A DNA stretch of 64,000 nucleotides from JAHRAW01 sp965243285 (GTDB taxonomy: Bacteria > Pseudomonadota > Gammaproteobacteria > Arenicellales > Poriferihabitantaceae), in contig OZ251537.1 of the NCBI GenBank assembly GCA_965243285.1, positions 1,240,001 through 1,304,000 of the forward strand, written 5' to 3'. Shown here piece after piece: positions 8,437 through 17,125 of this stretch (within the stretch, counting starts at the first letter, position 1; each line of letters starts with the position of its first letter). A program made the position numbers and the translations under genes. The notes below the pieces were generated by a model. That model saw nothing but the letters and a program-made list of their open reading frames with translations, was not told where the DNA came from and did not search any database.

Positions 8437-10189
8437 CCACGCCAGCGTTATATTGCGCCGCATGCAATTTTGCGTACACCCCGCCAGCCCCGGTGTCTTT
8501 CAACAAATCACCATGCCGCCCGCGCTGTACTATCCGCCCTTTCTCCAGCACCACGATTAAGTCGGCGTTTTCGATGGTGGACAGGCGGTGGGCGATGATC
8601 AGCGAGGTGCGATTTTTCACCAAGCGGGCGATGGCGGCGCGAATGTGTTGCTCGGATTGGGAATCCAAAGAGGAGGTTGCCTCGTCCATAATCAGCAGCG
8701 GGGCGTCGCGGTATAGCGCCCGGGCGATGGCGATGCGTTGGCGCTGGCCGCCGGAGAGGCGCACGCCTTGCTCGCCGACCATGGTGTCCAAACCGCGCGG
8801 CATGGCGGTCACAAACTCCATCACATTGGCGGCTTCGGCGGCCTTGCGCAGCCGCGCCTCGTCTATTTTGCCCTTTTCGCCGTAGCCGATGTTGCGGCGG
8901 ATGGTGTCGTCTAACAACATGATTTCTTGGGTGACGATGGCGGTGTTGGCGCGCAAGGATTGCAGCGTGACCGACTCTAACGGCTTGCCATCGATGCTGA
9001 TTTGCCCGCTGGACGGGGTGTAAAACCGCAGCAGCAGCGAGGCGATGGTGGATTTGCCGCTGCCCGAAACCCCCACTAACGCCACCGTGGCGCCGGCCGC
9101 TATCTGCATGGAAATATCGCTAAGCGCCGGGCCGTCGGTGTCGCGATATTGAAAGGACACGCCATCGAAACGCACGGCGGCGGTCATGTTTTTTATCTCG
9201 ATGTCGCCGTGGTCAATTTCCTGCTCCAAATCCATCACCCGAAAGATGGATTCGGCCCCCGCCAGCCCGCCTTGGATGGTCAAATTGGTGCGCGCCAAAC
9301 TACGCACCGGTTTGGTGAGCATGATCATCGAAGCGATGTACGACGAAAACACCCCGGGCGATATATTTTGCTCTAACGCCACCCAAATCACCCCGGCCAC
9401 GCCGGCCCCGGACAACATCACCATAAACATCATGCTGACCGATAAAATGGTCGCCTGCTTCATGGTCTGCTGGCGGTGATGGTTATTGACCTTGAAAAAT
9501 TCCTGCTGTTGATAGTCATACGCGCTGAAAATTTTCACCAGCCGATGCCCCTGCAGCGCTTCTTTGGCGATGTGCATGATGCCGCCGACGCTTTTTTGAA
9601 TGCGCTGGCTAATCATGCGAAAACGCACCCGCGATACGGTAAAAATAAAGTACGCCAGCGGCACGATGAGGATAAACAGCAGCGATAATTTCCAACTGAT
9701 ATAAAACATCCAGCCCAATAAAAACAGCGCCTTAAACGCATCGCGAAACAACACCCGAAAAGCGGTGCTGCTGGCGGCCGCCACTTGCTCCACATCGTAA
9801 ATCAGCCGCGAGGTCAATTTGGCGGTGGAAGTTTGATCATAAGTGCGCACCGGGGCGCGCAGTAGGCGCTTGAACATCAACTGCCGCAAATCTTGAATCA
9901 CATGGCGCGCCACCCAGGTCATGCAATAGTTATCGATAAAAGCGCCGACGCCGCGCACCGTCGCCAGCCCTAACAACCCCCACGGCACCCATTGAATAAA
10001 CACCGCGTCCCTATCGACGAACCCTTGATCGATGATGGGTTTGAGCATGGCCACCATGGCCGCATCCCCGGCCGCCACCACCACCATGCCGGCCAAGGCG
10101 GCCACAAACACCCATTTATAGGGCCACACATGCTTAAGCAGCCGGCGATAAAGGCGCACGCTGTCAGCGGGGGGAGCGGGAATAGGCAC
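8426..10189 (-). CDS. msbA: Lipid A export ABC transporter MsbA
   Basis: Flips lipid A-core across the inner membrane using ATP. The 587-residue half-transporter has an N-terminal six-helix membrane domain (about residues 20-320) and a C-terminal ATPase with GVSGSGKST (Walker A), LSGGQRQRIAIARAL (signature), LLIMDEATSSLD (Walker B) and IIAHRLST (H-loop). It is immediately upstream of lpxK and overlaps it, as expected for a lipid A operon. Length is normal for the family. Confidence 0.96.
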   Translation of the reverse strand: MPIPAPPADSVRLYRRLLKHVWPYKWVFVAALAGMVVVAAGDAAMVAMLKPIIDQGFVDRDAVFIQWVPWGLLGLATVRGVGAFIDNYCMTWVARHVIQDLRQLMFKRLLRAPVRTYDQTSTAKLTSRLIYDVEQVAAASSTAFRVLFRDAFKALFLLGWMFYISWKLSLLFILIVPLAYFIFTVSRVRFRMISQRIQKSVGGIMHIAKEALQGHRLVKIFSAYDYQQQEFFKVNNHHRQQTMKQATILSVSMMFMVMLSGAGVAGVIWVALEQNISPGVFSSYIASMIMLTKPVRSLARTNLTIQGGLAGAESIFRVMDLEQEIDHGDIEIKNMTAAVRFDGVSFQYRDTDGPALSDISMQIAAGATVALVGVSGSGKSTIASLLLRFYTPSSGQISIDGKPLESVTLQSLRANTAIVTQEIMLLDDTIRRNIGYGEKGKIDEARLRKAAEAANVMEFVTAMPRGLDTMVGEQGVRLSGGQRQRIAIARALYRDAPLLIMDEATSSLDSQSEQHIRAAIARLVKNRTSLIIAHRLSTIENADLIVVLEKGRIVQRGRHGDLLKDTGAGGVYAKLHAAQYNAGVDEV

Positions 10190-10431
10190 GAAAATGGCGA
10201 GGGCTCATGGGTTGAATGGGGGGGTTATGGCGCCCGGCGGCGGTCGGGCGGGGGCGCAGTCTACTCCATAACCGCCGCTGGTAGAAACCGCGAATCCGCT
10301 ATAATCGCGCCCCTCATTAAATGTACATCAAACGCCATCATCACCAAAACTGCTGTTAAATATGCCATCGACCACACAAAATTTTCTTTTCTATCCATCC
10401 ACCACCCACTGCCCCCACTTAATTCATTGCA

Positions 10432-10998
10432 ATGCTGCCCCTCTTAGTCAGCGCCTTTGTCGGCGGTTTTTTATGCGCTTGTTTGATTGGTTCTGTAGTC
10501 GGTTATTTAATTTACCGCCATAAGGTTTTGCGCTATCACTTCGATGTGGTCGATAGCCATAAGTTATATCGCAGCGGCATCTTAACCAATCACGCGCTGC
10601 GTTATATTGTTCGTAAATATAAAATTCGCCATGTGGTTAATTTGCTCGAGGCCGATGTTGCCGCCATGCCAAAATTTGCCCGCCAACGCGCCATCATCGA
10701 AAAACACCACGCCATCTCCATATCCTTGCCGCTATCGGTGCCGCCACAGGCGGCGCAAGTGACGCGCTTCATGGCGCTATGCGATGACCCCAAAAACCAC
10801 CCCATATTGGTGCATTGCAAGCAAGGCGTGTGCCGCACCGGCATGTTAGTGGCGGTCTATCAACGCCACAATTTCGACGCCGACAACGCCACCATCTTCG
10901 CCAATTTACCCACCTACAAACACAATTTTCCGCCGGCCCGATACGCCACCTACCGGGATTTTATTTTGCACTATGAGCCGCCGGCCGGAGCCGCGTAA
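10432..10998 (+). CDS. Membrane-anchored dual-specificity/tyrosine phosphatase-like protein
   Basis: A single N-terminal membrane segment (about residues 4-28, rich in Leu/Val/Gly) is followed by a cysteine-phosphatase fold. The catalytic loop HCKQGVCRTG (about residues 127-136) has the Cys, the Arg five residues later and the Thr-Gly typical of dual-specificity phosphatases. LYRSGILTNHALRYIVRKY and VVNLLEAD are the usual upstream elements. The substrate is unknown; relatives act on phosphoproteins or phosphoinositide-like lipids. It faces away from msbA with 240 bp between them. Confidence 0.85.
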   Translation: MLPLLVSAFVGGFLCACLIGSVVGYLIYRHKVLRYHFDVVDSHKLYRSGILTNHALRYIVRKYKIRHVVNLLEADVAAMPKFARQRAIIEKHHAISISLPLSVPPQAAQVTRFMALCDDPKNHPILVHCKQGVCRTGMLVAVYQRHNFDADNATIFANLPTYKHNFPPARYATYRDFILHYEPPAGAA

Positions 10999-11165
10999 TA
11001 GCACACCAGCACGCCATCGCCATCGCTATCGTCATCGGCAACTAACCCCGGCCGCGAAAGGCGGCTGGTTTTCACCCCATCGATGGCATTAATATCGCGT
11101 GGCTATAAACCAAGTAAATCCTACGGGGGTTATATACCTAAATCCCCATGTTGGTTTATTACCCT

Positions 11166-11228
11166 TTACCCCCCCACTGAGAAATAAGTCAAAACTGGCG
11201 GCTTCATCGCCAGTTTTGGTGGGGGGGG
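11166..11228. repeat. Stem-loop module U in element B (first)
   Basis: CAAAACTGGCG and CGCCAGTTTTG pair across a short GCTTCAT loop, followed by GGTGGGGGGGG. Confidence 0.75.
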
Positions 11229-11351
11229 TTGCCTTAATGTTGAGTTTGATATCGATTTTGACTTTGATTTTCGCTGTTGCTGTCGCTTTTGCTTTTGGCT
11301 TTTGGCTTTTGGCTTTTCGCTTTGGCTTTTGGCTTTTGGCTTTTAACGTTT

Positions 11352-11420
11352 TACTCCACCTTAGCTTTTTCTGGGGGGAGTCAAATCAGGCGGCTTTATC
11401 GCCTGATTTGGTGGGGGGGG
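11352..11420. repeat. Stem-loop module U in element B (second)
   Basis: ACTCCACC...GGGGGGAGT followed by CAAATCAGGCG and CGCCTGATTTG around GCTTTAT. The arms differ from the first module by compensatory changes (AACTGG to ATCAGG on both sides), so base pairing is preserved. Confidence 0.75.
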
Positions 11421-11557
11421 CTGTTGATGTTGGTCTTTTTGCTTTTGGCTTTAAATCTTCAACTCATTCGCCCAAATGAGGGACGAGGTAGAAATCAAAA
11501 GCCAAGTCAAAAGCCAAGTCAAAAGCGACAATCAAAAGCGAAAGCCAAATCAAAAAG

Positions 11558-11621
11558 GCCCCCCACCAAAACTGGCGGAAAAGATGCCAGTTTTGACTCC
11601 CCCGCATTAAAGCGGGGGAGT
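11558..11621. repeat. Stem-loop module U in element B (third, opposite orientation)
   Basis: GGCCCCCCACCAAAACTGGC, then GCCAGTTTTGACTCCCCC and GCGGGGGAGT. It is inverted relative to the other two modules of this element. Confidence 0.75.
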
Positions 11622-11796
11622 AAAGCGTAACAGCCAAAGCGAAAAGCCAAAGCCAAAAGCCAAAAGCCAAAGCCAAAAGCCAAAAGCCAAAGCCAAACCC
11701 ACCGTGCAGATTTAGATATATAAATCCCTAAATCTACTTACCTGATTTGGTGAGGGGGACGGTTGTCGCTGCCGAAATCGATAAAACCCCCACCGC

Positions 11797-11823
11797 CATC
11801 GACCATCGACCATCGACCATCGA
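11797..11823. repeat. Short 7-bp tandem repeat (CATCGAC)
   Basis: Four near-perfect CATCGAC units in the spacer between element B and the MFS gene. Confidence 0.6.
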
Positions 11824-11872
11824 GCAGCGACCTCGCCAGCGCTGCATTAACATGTATAACGCGCCGCCGGAT

Positions 11873-13003
11873 TCAAACTTTGATGCGCCCGGCATACAGC
11901 GCTGCTGCCGCCACCGCCGCCGCCGCTAACAACATAAACACCGGCCAGCCGAGGCCGAGATAGACGAAGCCCAGCAGCCAGGAGCCGAGCGCGCTGCTGA
12001 GATAATAGACCGACACATACAGCCCATTGACCACGCCCTTGTGCTCGGTGGCGAGGTCGTTTACCACCCCGGAGAGGGCCGCGTGCACGAAAAACATGCT
12101 GGCGGCGAGTATGAACATCAAACCGATCATGACGGTGACGCTCGGCAGCATGTACGCCAACAAAGCGCCGATGCTGAGGCCGAGGGATAGACGAATGGCG
12201 TGCCGCAAAGTGCCGCATGCGCGCACCCCTCGGGTGGCGAAAATGGCCGCCGGGATGCCGACCAAATAGCCCGCGTAACCTGCGGAAATCGCCGCCGAGC
12301 CGAGGCTGGGGTCTAAATCGGCGAGGCGAAAGGGCAGCAAATTGAGCAGCCCGCCGAACACCAAAAAGGCCACCGACAGCACCACATAAATATGCCGATA
12401 CAGCGGATTCGCCAGCACCCGTTTGATGCTGTGAATGCTCAGGCGCTGGAAATTAATCTCCGCATCGGCATCGAGGTGGCGCAGCAGCGCCCACAGCGGC
12501 AGCAACATCAGCCCCAAGGCCGCAAAGGCCCATTGCCAGCCGAGCCATTGCGCCAGCACGCCGCCCAAAGTGCGGCTGAGAAAGCCGCCGAAGATGGTGG
12601 CGCCGATGTAAAACCCCATGGTCAGCCGCACCCGCCCGGGGGCCGCCATGGTGGCGCAATAGGTCATCAAGGCGGTGAGGATGGCCGGCATCAACAGCCC
12701 TTGGGCGAAGCGCAGCGCTAATACATGCCAAAATTCCACTGCGGCGAGGAATGCCAATTGATTGACGGCTAACAAAAAAACCGCCCAGCGCAGCATGGAC
12801 CGCGCCGGAATGGCCTGCAGAAAATAGCCATAAACGATGGGCGCCACCCCCAACGGCGCCAGCGTCAGCGTGGTCAGCAAGGCGGCGTCGGTGCGGCTTA
12901 CGCCAAATTCGCTGGCCAACAACGGCAAAATCGGCTGCGGGGTGTACAGCGTGCAAAACGCCAGGCAAGTGGTGCATAACGCCAGCAGCAAGTTTTTGTT
13001 CAT
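11873..13003 (-). CDS. MFS transporter
   Basis: A 376-residue membrane protein with about twelve hydrophobic segments, starting MNKNLLLALCTTCLAFCTLYT. The segment LYTPQPILPLLASEFGVS resembles the YnfM/arabinose-efflux type of the major facilitator superfamily, where it forms the first periplasmic loop. Substrate cannot be inferred, although export of a small molecule is the usual role. It is monocistronic, with a repeat-rich 3' flank. Confidence 0.88.
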   Translation of the reverse strand: MNKNLLLALCTTCLAFCTLYTPQPILPLLASEFGVSRTDAALLTTLTLAPLGVAPIVYGYFLQAIPARSMLRWAVFLLAVNQLAFLAAVEFWHVLALRFAQGLLMPAILTALMTYCATMAAPGRVRLTMGFYIGATIFGGFLSRTLGGVLAQWLGWQWAFAALGLMLLPLWALLRHLDADAEINFQRLSIHSIKRVLANPLYRHIYVVLSVAFLVFGGLLNLLPFRLADLDPSLGSAAISAGYAGYLVGIPAAIFATRGVRACGTLRHAIRLSLGLSIGALLAYMLPSVTVMIGLMFILAASMFFVHAALSGVVNDLATEHKGVVNGLYVSVYYLSSALGSWLLGFVYLGLGWPVFMLLAAAAVAAAALYAGRIKV

Positions 13004-13168
13004 GCGGGGAATGGGGATGTTGCGACTTAGGGTTTATGGCGGTGGTTTTGTTGCGGTGGCGATGGCGATGGAATTTATCGGCTGACCGGGTTGGTTTGGT
13101 CGCGGCGTTTTATCGATGGGATTTTATAAGGGGCGAAGTCGGCGCGGCGGGAAATTTCTCCTCAGCGG

Positions 13169-14131
13169 CTACAAATCCATGTCGCTCCACAGTGGCAAGT
13201 GGTCGGAGCCGGTGGCGGCGTCGTCCACTCGGCAGCCGGTGACGCGCGCCGCTAAGGCGTTGCTGACGAAAGCATAATCCAAGCGCGCTGGCTGGCCGCG
13301 CACATCGCCTGGCGCGCCGCTGCCATCGTGGCCAGCGGCGCGCCAGGCATCGACTAAGCCGCGCGGGTTGGTGATGCGGCCGCCGTAATCGCTGCGCGGC
13401 CCGGCCAGCAGGTCGTACTCCGCGGAATCGGGCTGAAAGTTGAAATCGCCTAACAAAATCGCCTCATCCGGCACCCCTTGCGCGCTCACCGCATCGGCTC
13501 AATCGGTGCCGCGCAAATCGCCGCACACCGGTGCCCCGGCGCGGCCGGCATGGGCGTGCAACGCCAGCAAGGATTCGATTTGCGGCCGCCGCGTGACGCT
13601 GGAAAGATGGGTGAGGTGCAGGGAATATAGGCGCAGCCGGCGGCCGCCGCATTGCGTGACCGCCTCCAATGCGGCGCGCTGCCAAACGTTGCACTGCGTG
13701 CCGTATTGCGGCAACAGGTGGCAGCGTGTGCTCAATATCGGCCGCCGACAGAGCAACATATTGCCGAACTGGCGGCGGGTGTTGCGCGATGTGTTTGGTG
13801 ATGAATTTTGCGGAGTCGGGTTGCTGGAATCGACGCGCGGTGAATTTTTCGGAGTCTCGGCGGCGGAATTTGCGCGCCATGCATCGGCCGGATTAGCGTC
13901 CGCCGGCGCATCGATATGCAAATCCACGCCGGCGCCATAGACCCAAAAATAATCGCGCAAACGTATGGCGATGGCGGCCGCTTGGTCGATATTTCCGCTG
14001 CGCGGCCAAAACCGCTCCACCTCCTGCAACGCGATAACATCGGCGCCGGCGACTTCATCGCAGATGCGGTCGAGATCATTCTCGCCATCTTGCCCGAGGC
14101 CGTATTGGATGTTGTAGGTGACGAATTTCAT
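13169..14131 (-). pseudogene. Endonuclease/exonuclease/phosphatase family protein interrupted by an in-frame TGA
   Basis: Starting at MKFVTYNIQYGLGQDGEND the product shows EEP-superfamily features: VIALQEVERFW (metal-binding Glu), LRLYSLHLTHLSS, LLGDFNFQP and a terminal GSDHLPLWSDMDL (catalytic His). One TGA at 13499-13501 splits it into about 210 and 110 codons in the same frame, between GDLRGTD and ADAVSAQGVPDE. Relatives may have Trp near this place, so TGG to TGA is plausible. TGA is a normal stop elsewhere in the window, so this is probably a nonsense mutation or a sequencing error. A polar insert (about residues 95-125) lies in the first half. Confidence 0.8.
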
Positions 14132-14330
14132 GTTGGATTGGGTGGAAAATTGGGGAGTGAAGATTAAAGGCAACAGCGAAAAGCGACATCAACATCAACA
14201 TCAAAAGCGAACATCAAAAGCCAAAGCGAAAAGCAAAAACCAAAGCGAAAAGCAAAAGCCAAAGCGAAAAGCAAAAGCCAAAGCGAAAAGCCAAAGCGAA
14301 AAGCAACAGCGAAAAGCAACAGCAAAGGCA

Positions 14331-14447
14331 ACCCCTCGCCACCAAAACTGACATGTAAGCCGCCAGTTTTGGCTACCCGCCGAAGCAGTCCACGCCGGTC
14401 GGCGCGGCTCTGCTTTGACTCCCCCTCATGATGTACGCGGGGGGAGT
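14331..14447. repeat. Stem-loop module U in block C (first, enlarged)
   Basis: CACCAAAACTGACATGTAAG and CCGCCAGTTTTGGCT, then an extra about 40-bp GC-rich insert (CGAAGCAGTCC...GGCTCTGCTTTG), then ACTCCCCCTCATGATG and GCGGGGGGAGT. Confidence 0.65.
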
Positions 14448-14492
14448 GAAGAGCAAAAGCCAAAGTCAAAAGCCAAAGTCAAAGTCAACCCA

Positions 14493-14550
14493 TCCCCACC
14501 AAAACTGGCGATGAAACCCGCCAGTTTTGACTCCCCGCCCAGCGGGGAGT
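14493..14550. repeat. Stem-loop module U in block C (second)
   Basis: CCCCACCAAAACTGGCGATG and CGCCAGTTTTG, followed by ACTCCCCGCCCAGCGGGGAG. Confidence 0.75.
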
Positions 14551-14559
14551 AAGAAAAAG

Positions 14560-14692
14560 CCCAAAAGCAACATCAAAAGCCAAAAGCAACATCAAAAGCC
14601 AAAAGCAACATCAAAAGCCAAAAGCAACATCAAAAGCCAAAAGCAACATCAAAAGCCAAAAGCAACATCAAAAGCCAAAAGCAACATCAAAA
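14560..14692. repeat. Perfect 19-bp tandem array, seven copies
   Basis: The unit CAAAAGCAACATCAAAAGC repeats seven times with no visible mismatch, directly after the second module of block C. Such perfection implies recent expansion or contraction. Confidence 0.9.
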
Positions 14693-14694
14693 GC

Positions 14695-14758
14695 CCCCCA
14701 CCAAATCATGCGATAAGGCCGCCTGATTTGACTCCCCCCAGATGAAGCACGGGGGGAG
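14695..14758. repeat. Stem-loop module U in block C (third)
   Basis: CCCCCCACCAAATCATGCG and GGCCGCCTGATTTG, followed by ACTCCCCCCAGATGAAGCAC and GGGGGGAG. The ATC/GAT variant of the arm is used here, as in module 2 of element B. Confidence 0.7.
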
Positions 14759-14866
14759 CAAAACGTTAAAAGCCAACATCAAAAGCCAACATCAAAAGCC
14801 AACATCAAAAGCAACATCAAAAGCAACATCAAAAGCCAAAAGCAACAGCGAAAAACCCCCTACATT

Positions 14867-16234
14867 TCACGCTCCCCGATGCGTCTCCAGCACGGTCTCG
14901 ACGGCGGCGGCGATTTCGTATAGGCGCTGGTCGGCGCCATGGGCGGCGACTAACATCAGCCCCACCGGCGCCTGGCTGCGGGCATGGCACGGCAGGGTGA
15001 TGGCGCAGGCATCGACATTATTTACCGTCGCGGTGTTGCGTAAGCACTTGAGATTCAGCGCTGGCAGGTCGGCGAACACCGCGGTTTCGGCGAGTTTGGG
15101 CGGCACGCATTGCACCGTGGGGTAGACCAGCGCATCGCCCCCAGCGGCGCGCAGTTGGGCGTGGAAAGCCGCCGTCAATTCGGCTTTGCGGCGATAGCGC
15201 GCTTGCTGCATCGCCGCGCTGACGCCCTTGCCGGCGCTGATTCGCCAGCGCACAAAGGGGTCGTAGTCATCGCCGCGTCGCGCCAAGCGCGCCGCATGCG
15301 CCTGCCACGCTTCGCGCACCGCCACCGCGCCCTCGGCGAACAACGCCGCGGCGCCGTCCACGGAGGGCCACGCGCTGTGCTCGATAACCACGCCGCTAGC
15401 GCGCAACCACGCCAATGCATCCGCGAAAGATTGCGCCACCATCGCATCCAAATCTTCCATCACCACCCCTTCGGGGGCCAGCAATCGAAACGATGAAAGC
15501 GCCGCCGCTGGCAACACCGGCAACGCCGCGCCGCCGCTGCGCCCGGTCATTACATGATCCAACAAGAAGCACCCGTCTACATCGCTGGCGATGGGGCCGG
15601 GCGCATCGGAGGTTGGCGATAACGGATAGACGCCGCGCAGCGACAGCCGCCCGAAGCTCGGTTTGACGCCGACCACGCCGTTGAAGGCCGCCGGCACCCG
15701 GCATGAGCCGGCGGTATCCGAGCCGATACTGGCCGGCACGATGCCCTCCGCCACCGCCACCGCGCAACCCGAAGACGAACCGCCCGGCAAGCGCCCGACA
15801 TCGCGCTGCCAAACGCTGCGCGGCGTGCCGTAATGCGGGTTTATGCCCAGGCCGCTGAACGCGAATTCGCTCATGTTGGCGCGCCCGATGAACACCGCCG
15901 CGGCGCGTCGCAGCCGCCCCACCACCGCCGCATCCGCGGCCTCCACCGCGGCCTCGCCGCGCAGCGCGATAGACCCGGCCAGCGTCCGCTGCCCGCGCAC
16001 CGCGAACAAATCTTTGAGCGCGATAGGCGCCCCAGCCAACGCCGCCATGGCCGCACCACTGCGCCGCGCCTGGTCGATACGCGCCGCGTGCTCGAGGGCC
16101 GACTGATTCACCCGAGTAAACACCCCCTCAGCGCGCTGCGCCGCCGCCACCGCGGCCGCCGTAGTCGCCTCGCAACTGGCCTCGCCGGTGGCGAATGCAT
16201 CGAGCAACCGCCGCAGCGTCGGGGGAGTGTTCAT
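14867..16234 (-). CDS. Amidase-signature family hydrolase
   Basis: A Ser-cisSer-Lys amidase. ALKDLFAV carries the catalytic Lys (about residue 74), GGSSSGCAVAVAEG the cis-Ser region, and SDTAGSCRVPAAFNGVVGVKPS the nucleophile Ser. It resembles stand-alone amidases rather than GatA because no gatB/gatC partner is nearby. The substrate (an amide or hydrolysable ureido compound) is not predictable. The start at 16234 (MNTPPTLRRLL) fits the family; the frame is open 33 codons further upstream with no family similarity. Confidence 0.88.
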   Translation of the reverse strand: MNTPPTLRRLLDAFATGEASCEATTAAAVAAAQRAEGVFTRVNQSALEHAARIDQARRSGAAMAALAGAPIALKDLFAVRGQRTLAGSIALRGEAAVEAADAAVVGRLRRAAAVFIGRANMSEFAFSGLGINPHYGTPRSVWQRDVGRLPGGSSSGCAVAVAEGIVPASIGSDTAGSCRVPAAFNGVVGVKPSFGRLSLRGVYPLSPTSDAPGPIASDVDGCFLLDHVMTGRSGGAALPVLPAAALSSFRLLAPEGVVMEDLDAMVAQSFADALAWLRASGVVIEHSAWPSVDGAAALFAEGAVAVREAWQAHAARLARRGDDYDPFVRWRISAGKGVSAAMQQARYRRKAELTAAFHAQLRAAGGDALVYPTVQCVPPKLAETAVFADLPALNLKCLRNTATVNNVDACAITLPCHARSQAPVGLMLVAAHGADQRLYEIAAAVETVLETHRGA

Positions 16235-16342
16235 GGGCGTGTGGTGGGTTGGCGATGACTCGCAACAATAAAAATGTGGCGTCGATATCGATTTATTAGC
16301 AAACCCGATGTACCCGATAGCGGCGCATCGCATCTCTTGCGG

Positions 16343-17125
16343 CTATTTGAATTTTGTGAAGTACGCGTCTATTTCATCTTTCATTTCGATGCCTACTTCT
16401 TCAAAACAACGCAGTAGCCCAGCGTAAGCGCCGGCGCCGCCTAGAAAATCCCATAACTCCTCCGCGACTTTTAGCTCCTCTGGCAGGTCGAGCATCCCCG
16501 CCAAAGTCCATCGCGCGTATGGTGCTGGCTCATTCGGGTTATAAGGAATTGCGATTAAGGTTTTGACTTCGGCGCGCGGATTTTTGCGCAGTATTACAGC
16601 AACCCACTCCAACAGCGTTCTTTTATATTCTTGAAATGCACCGTTGTTTGGTTTTGCCGTTTTTAGGTCAAACAAATAAATTTCATCGTTATGACTCTGC
16701 AGATAAACATCGACTTTCGTCGGCTTAACGATGTAGGTTTTCCCGCTTCGACATACATCTCTAATGCGCTCGATTTCTCGATTTTTATCAGGTTTCGTGG
16801 TCGCCGCCCTTAAGTCATCTACCATGTGTTGTATGGCTTGCCGCGCGCCTTCGCTAATGTTTGTGCCGGGCTGTACTTGGTGCTGTGCCGTTTTGAATCT
16901 GCCGGACGCCAACGCCAGCGCCACCGGCTCAAATATTGTCGTGCCAAAATTGGTGTTTAGAGAATGAATGAAACCAAATAACGCATAACGATCTTTCCCT
17001 AAAAGCCGGGTATGAAAGGGTTTAACGGCGGCCTCCGGACTATAACGGCGGAACTTATTTCGCAAGCTCGATCTAATGATGTTTTTTATCGACTCGGTTT
17101 GGGTTGTTGTTAGTGCCATGGTCAT
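16343..17125 (-). CDS. TdeIII-family type II restriction endonuclease
   Basis: The 260-residue product has the layout of the TdeIII family: an N-terminal helical part, then PTKVDVYLQSH and EIYLFDLKTAKPNNG (about residues 138-165). The latter supply the Asp and Asp-x-Lys of a PD-(D/E)XK nuclease core. Its start overlaps the stop of the upstream methyltransferase by 4 bp (ATGA), so the two are translationally coupled. The region is visibly richer in A+T than its neighbours, consistent with horizontal acquisition. Recognition site cannot be read from the sequence. Confidence 0.85.
   Translation of the reverse strand: MTMALTTTQTESIKNIIRSSLRNKFRRYSPEAAVKPFHTRLLGKDRYALFGFIHSLNTNFGTTIFEPVALALASGRFKTAQHQVQPGTNISEGARQAIQHMVDDLRAATTKPDKNREIERIRDVCRSGKTYIVKPTKVDVYLQSHNDEIYLFDLKTAKPNNGAFQEYKRTLLEWVAVILRKNPRAEVKTLIAIPYNPNEPAPYARWTLAGMLDLPEELKVAEELWDFLGGAGAYAGLLRCFEEVGIEMKDEIDAYFTKFK

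Larger units (their letters stand above)
11125..11728. mobile_element. MITE-like repeat element, copy B
   Basis: Left end GGGGGTTATATACCTAAATC and right end GCAGATTTAGATATATAAAT are inverted versions of the family termini. A near-direct repeat flanks it: TAAATCCTAC on the left and TAAATCTAC on the right. It carries three stem-loop modules (11166-11228, 11352-11420, 11558-11621). CTTTTGG arrays read one way in the left half and CCAAAAG arrays the other way in the right half, so the element is a large inverted repeat overall. No gene is encoded; open frames through the arrays are artefacts of repeats without stops. The 130 bp before it and 140 bp after it hold no gene. Confidence 0.8.
14174..14866. 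repeat. Composite repeat block C (three stem-loop modules in heptamer-like arrays)
   Basis: Fills the whole gap between the EEP pseudogene and the amidase. It is built from AAAGCCAAAAGC-type and CAACATCAAAAGC-type repeats with three stem-loop modules (14331-14447, 14493-14550, 14695-14758), all in the same orientation. Unlike A, B, D and F, it lacks the GGGATTTATA ends, so it may be a remnant or an internal expansion of the same element. Long stop-free frames here encode only Lys/Ala/Ser repeats and are not genes. Confidence 0.8.

Noticed and set aside
11125..11728. Integron attC sites for the stem-loop modules
   Set aside because: The core RYYYAAC/GTTRRRY layout is not seen and no integrase or cassette genes accompany them.
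13499..13501. Selenocysteine or Trp recoding of TGA
   Set aside because: TGA terminates other intact genes in the window and no SECIS-like hairpin is evident next to it.
14560..14692. CRISPR array
   Set aside because: The seven 19-bp units are contiguous with no spacers, and no cas gene is present.
14118..14745. Lys/Ala/Ser/Gln-rich open frames through the repeat arrays
   Set aside because: They consist only of translated CAAAAGC-type repeats, which lack stops by chance; there are no starts with ribosome-binding sites.
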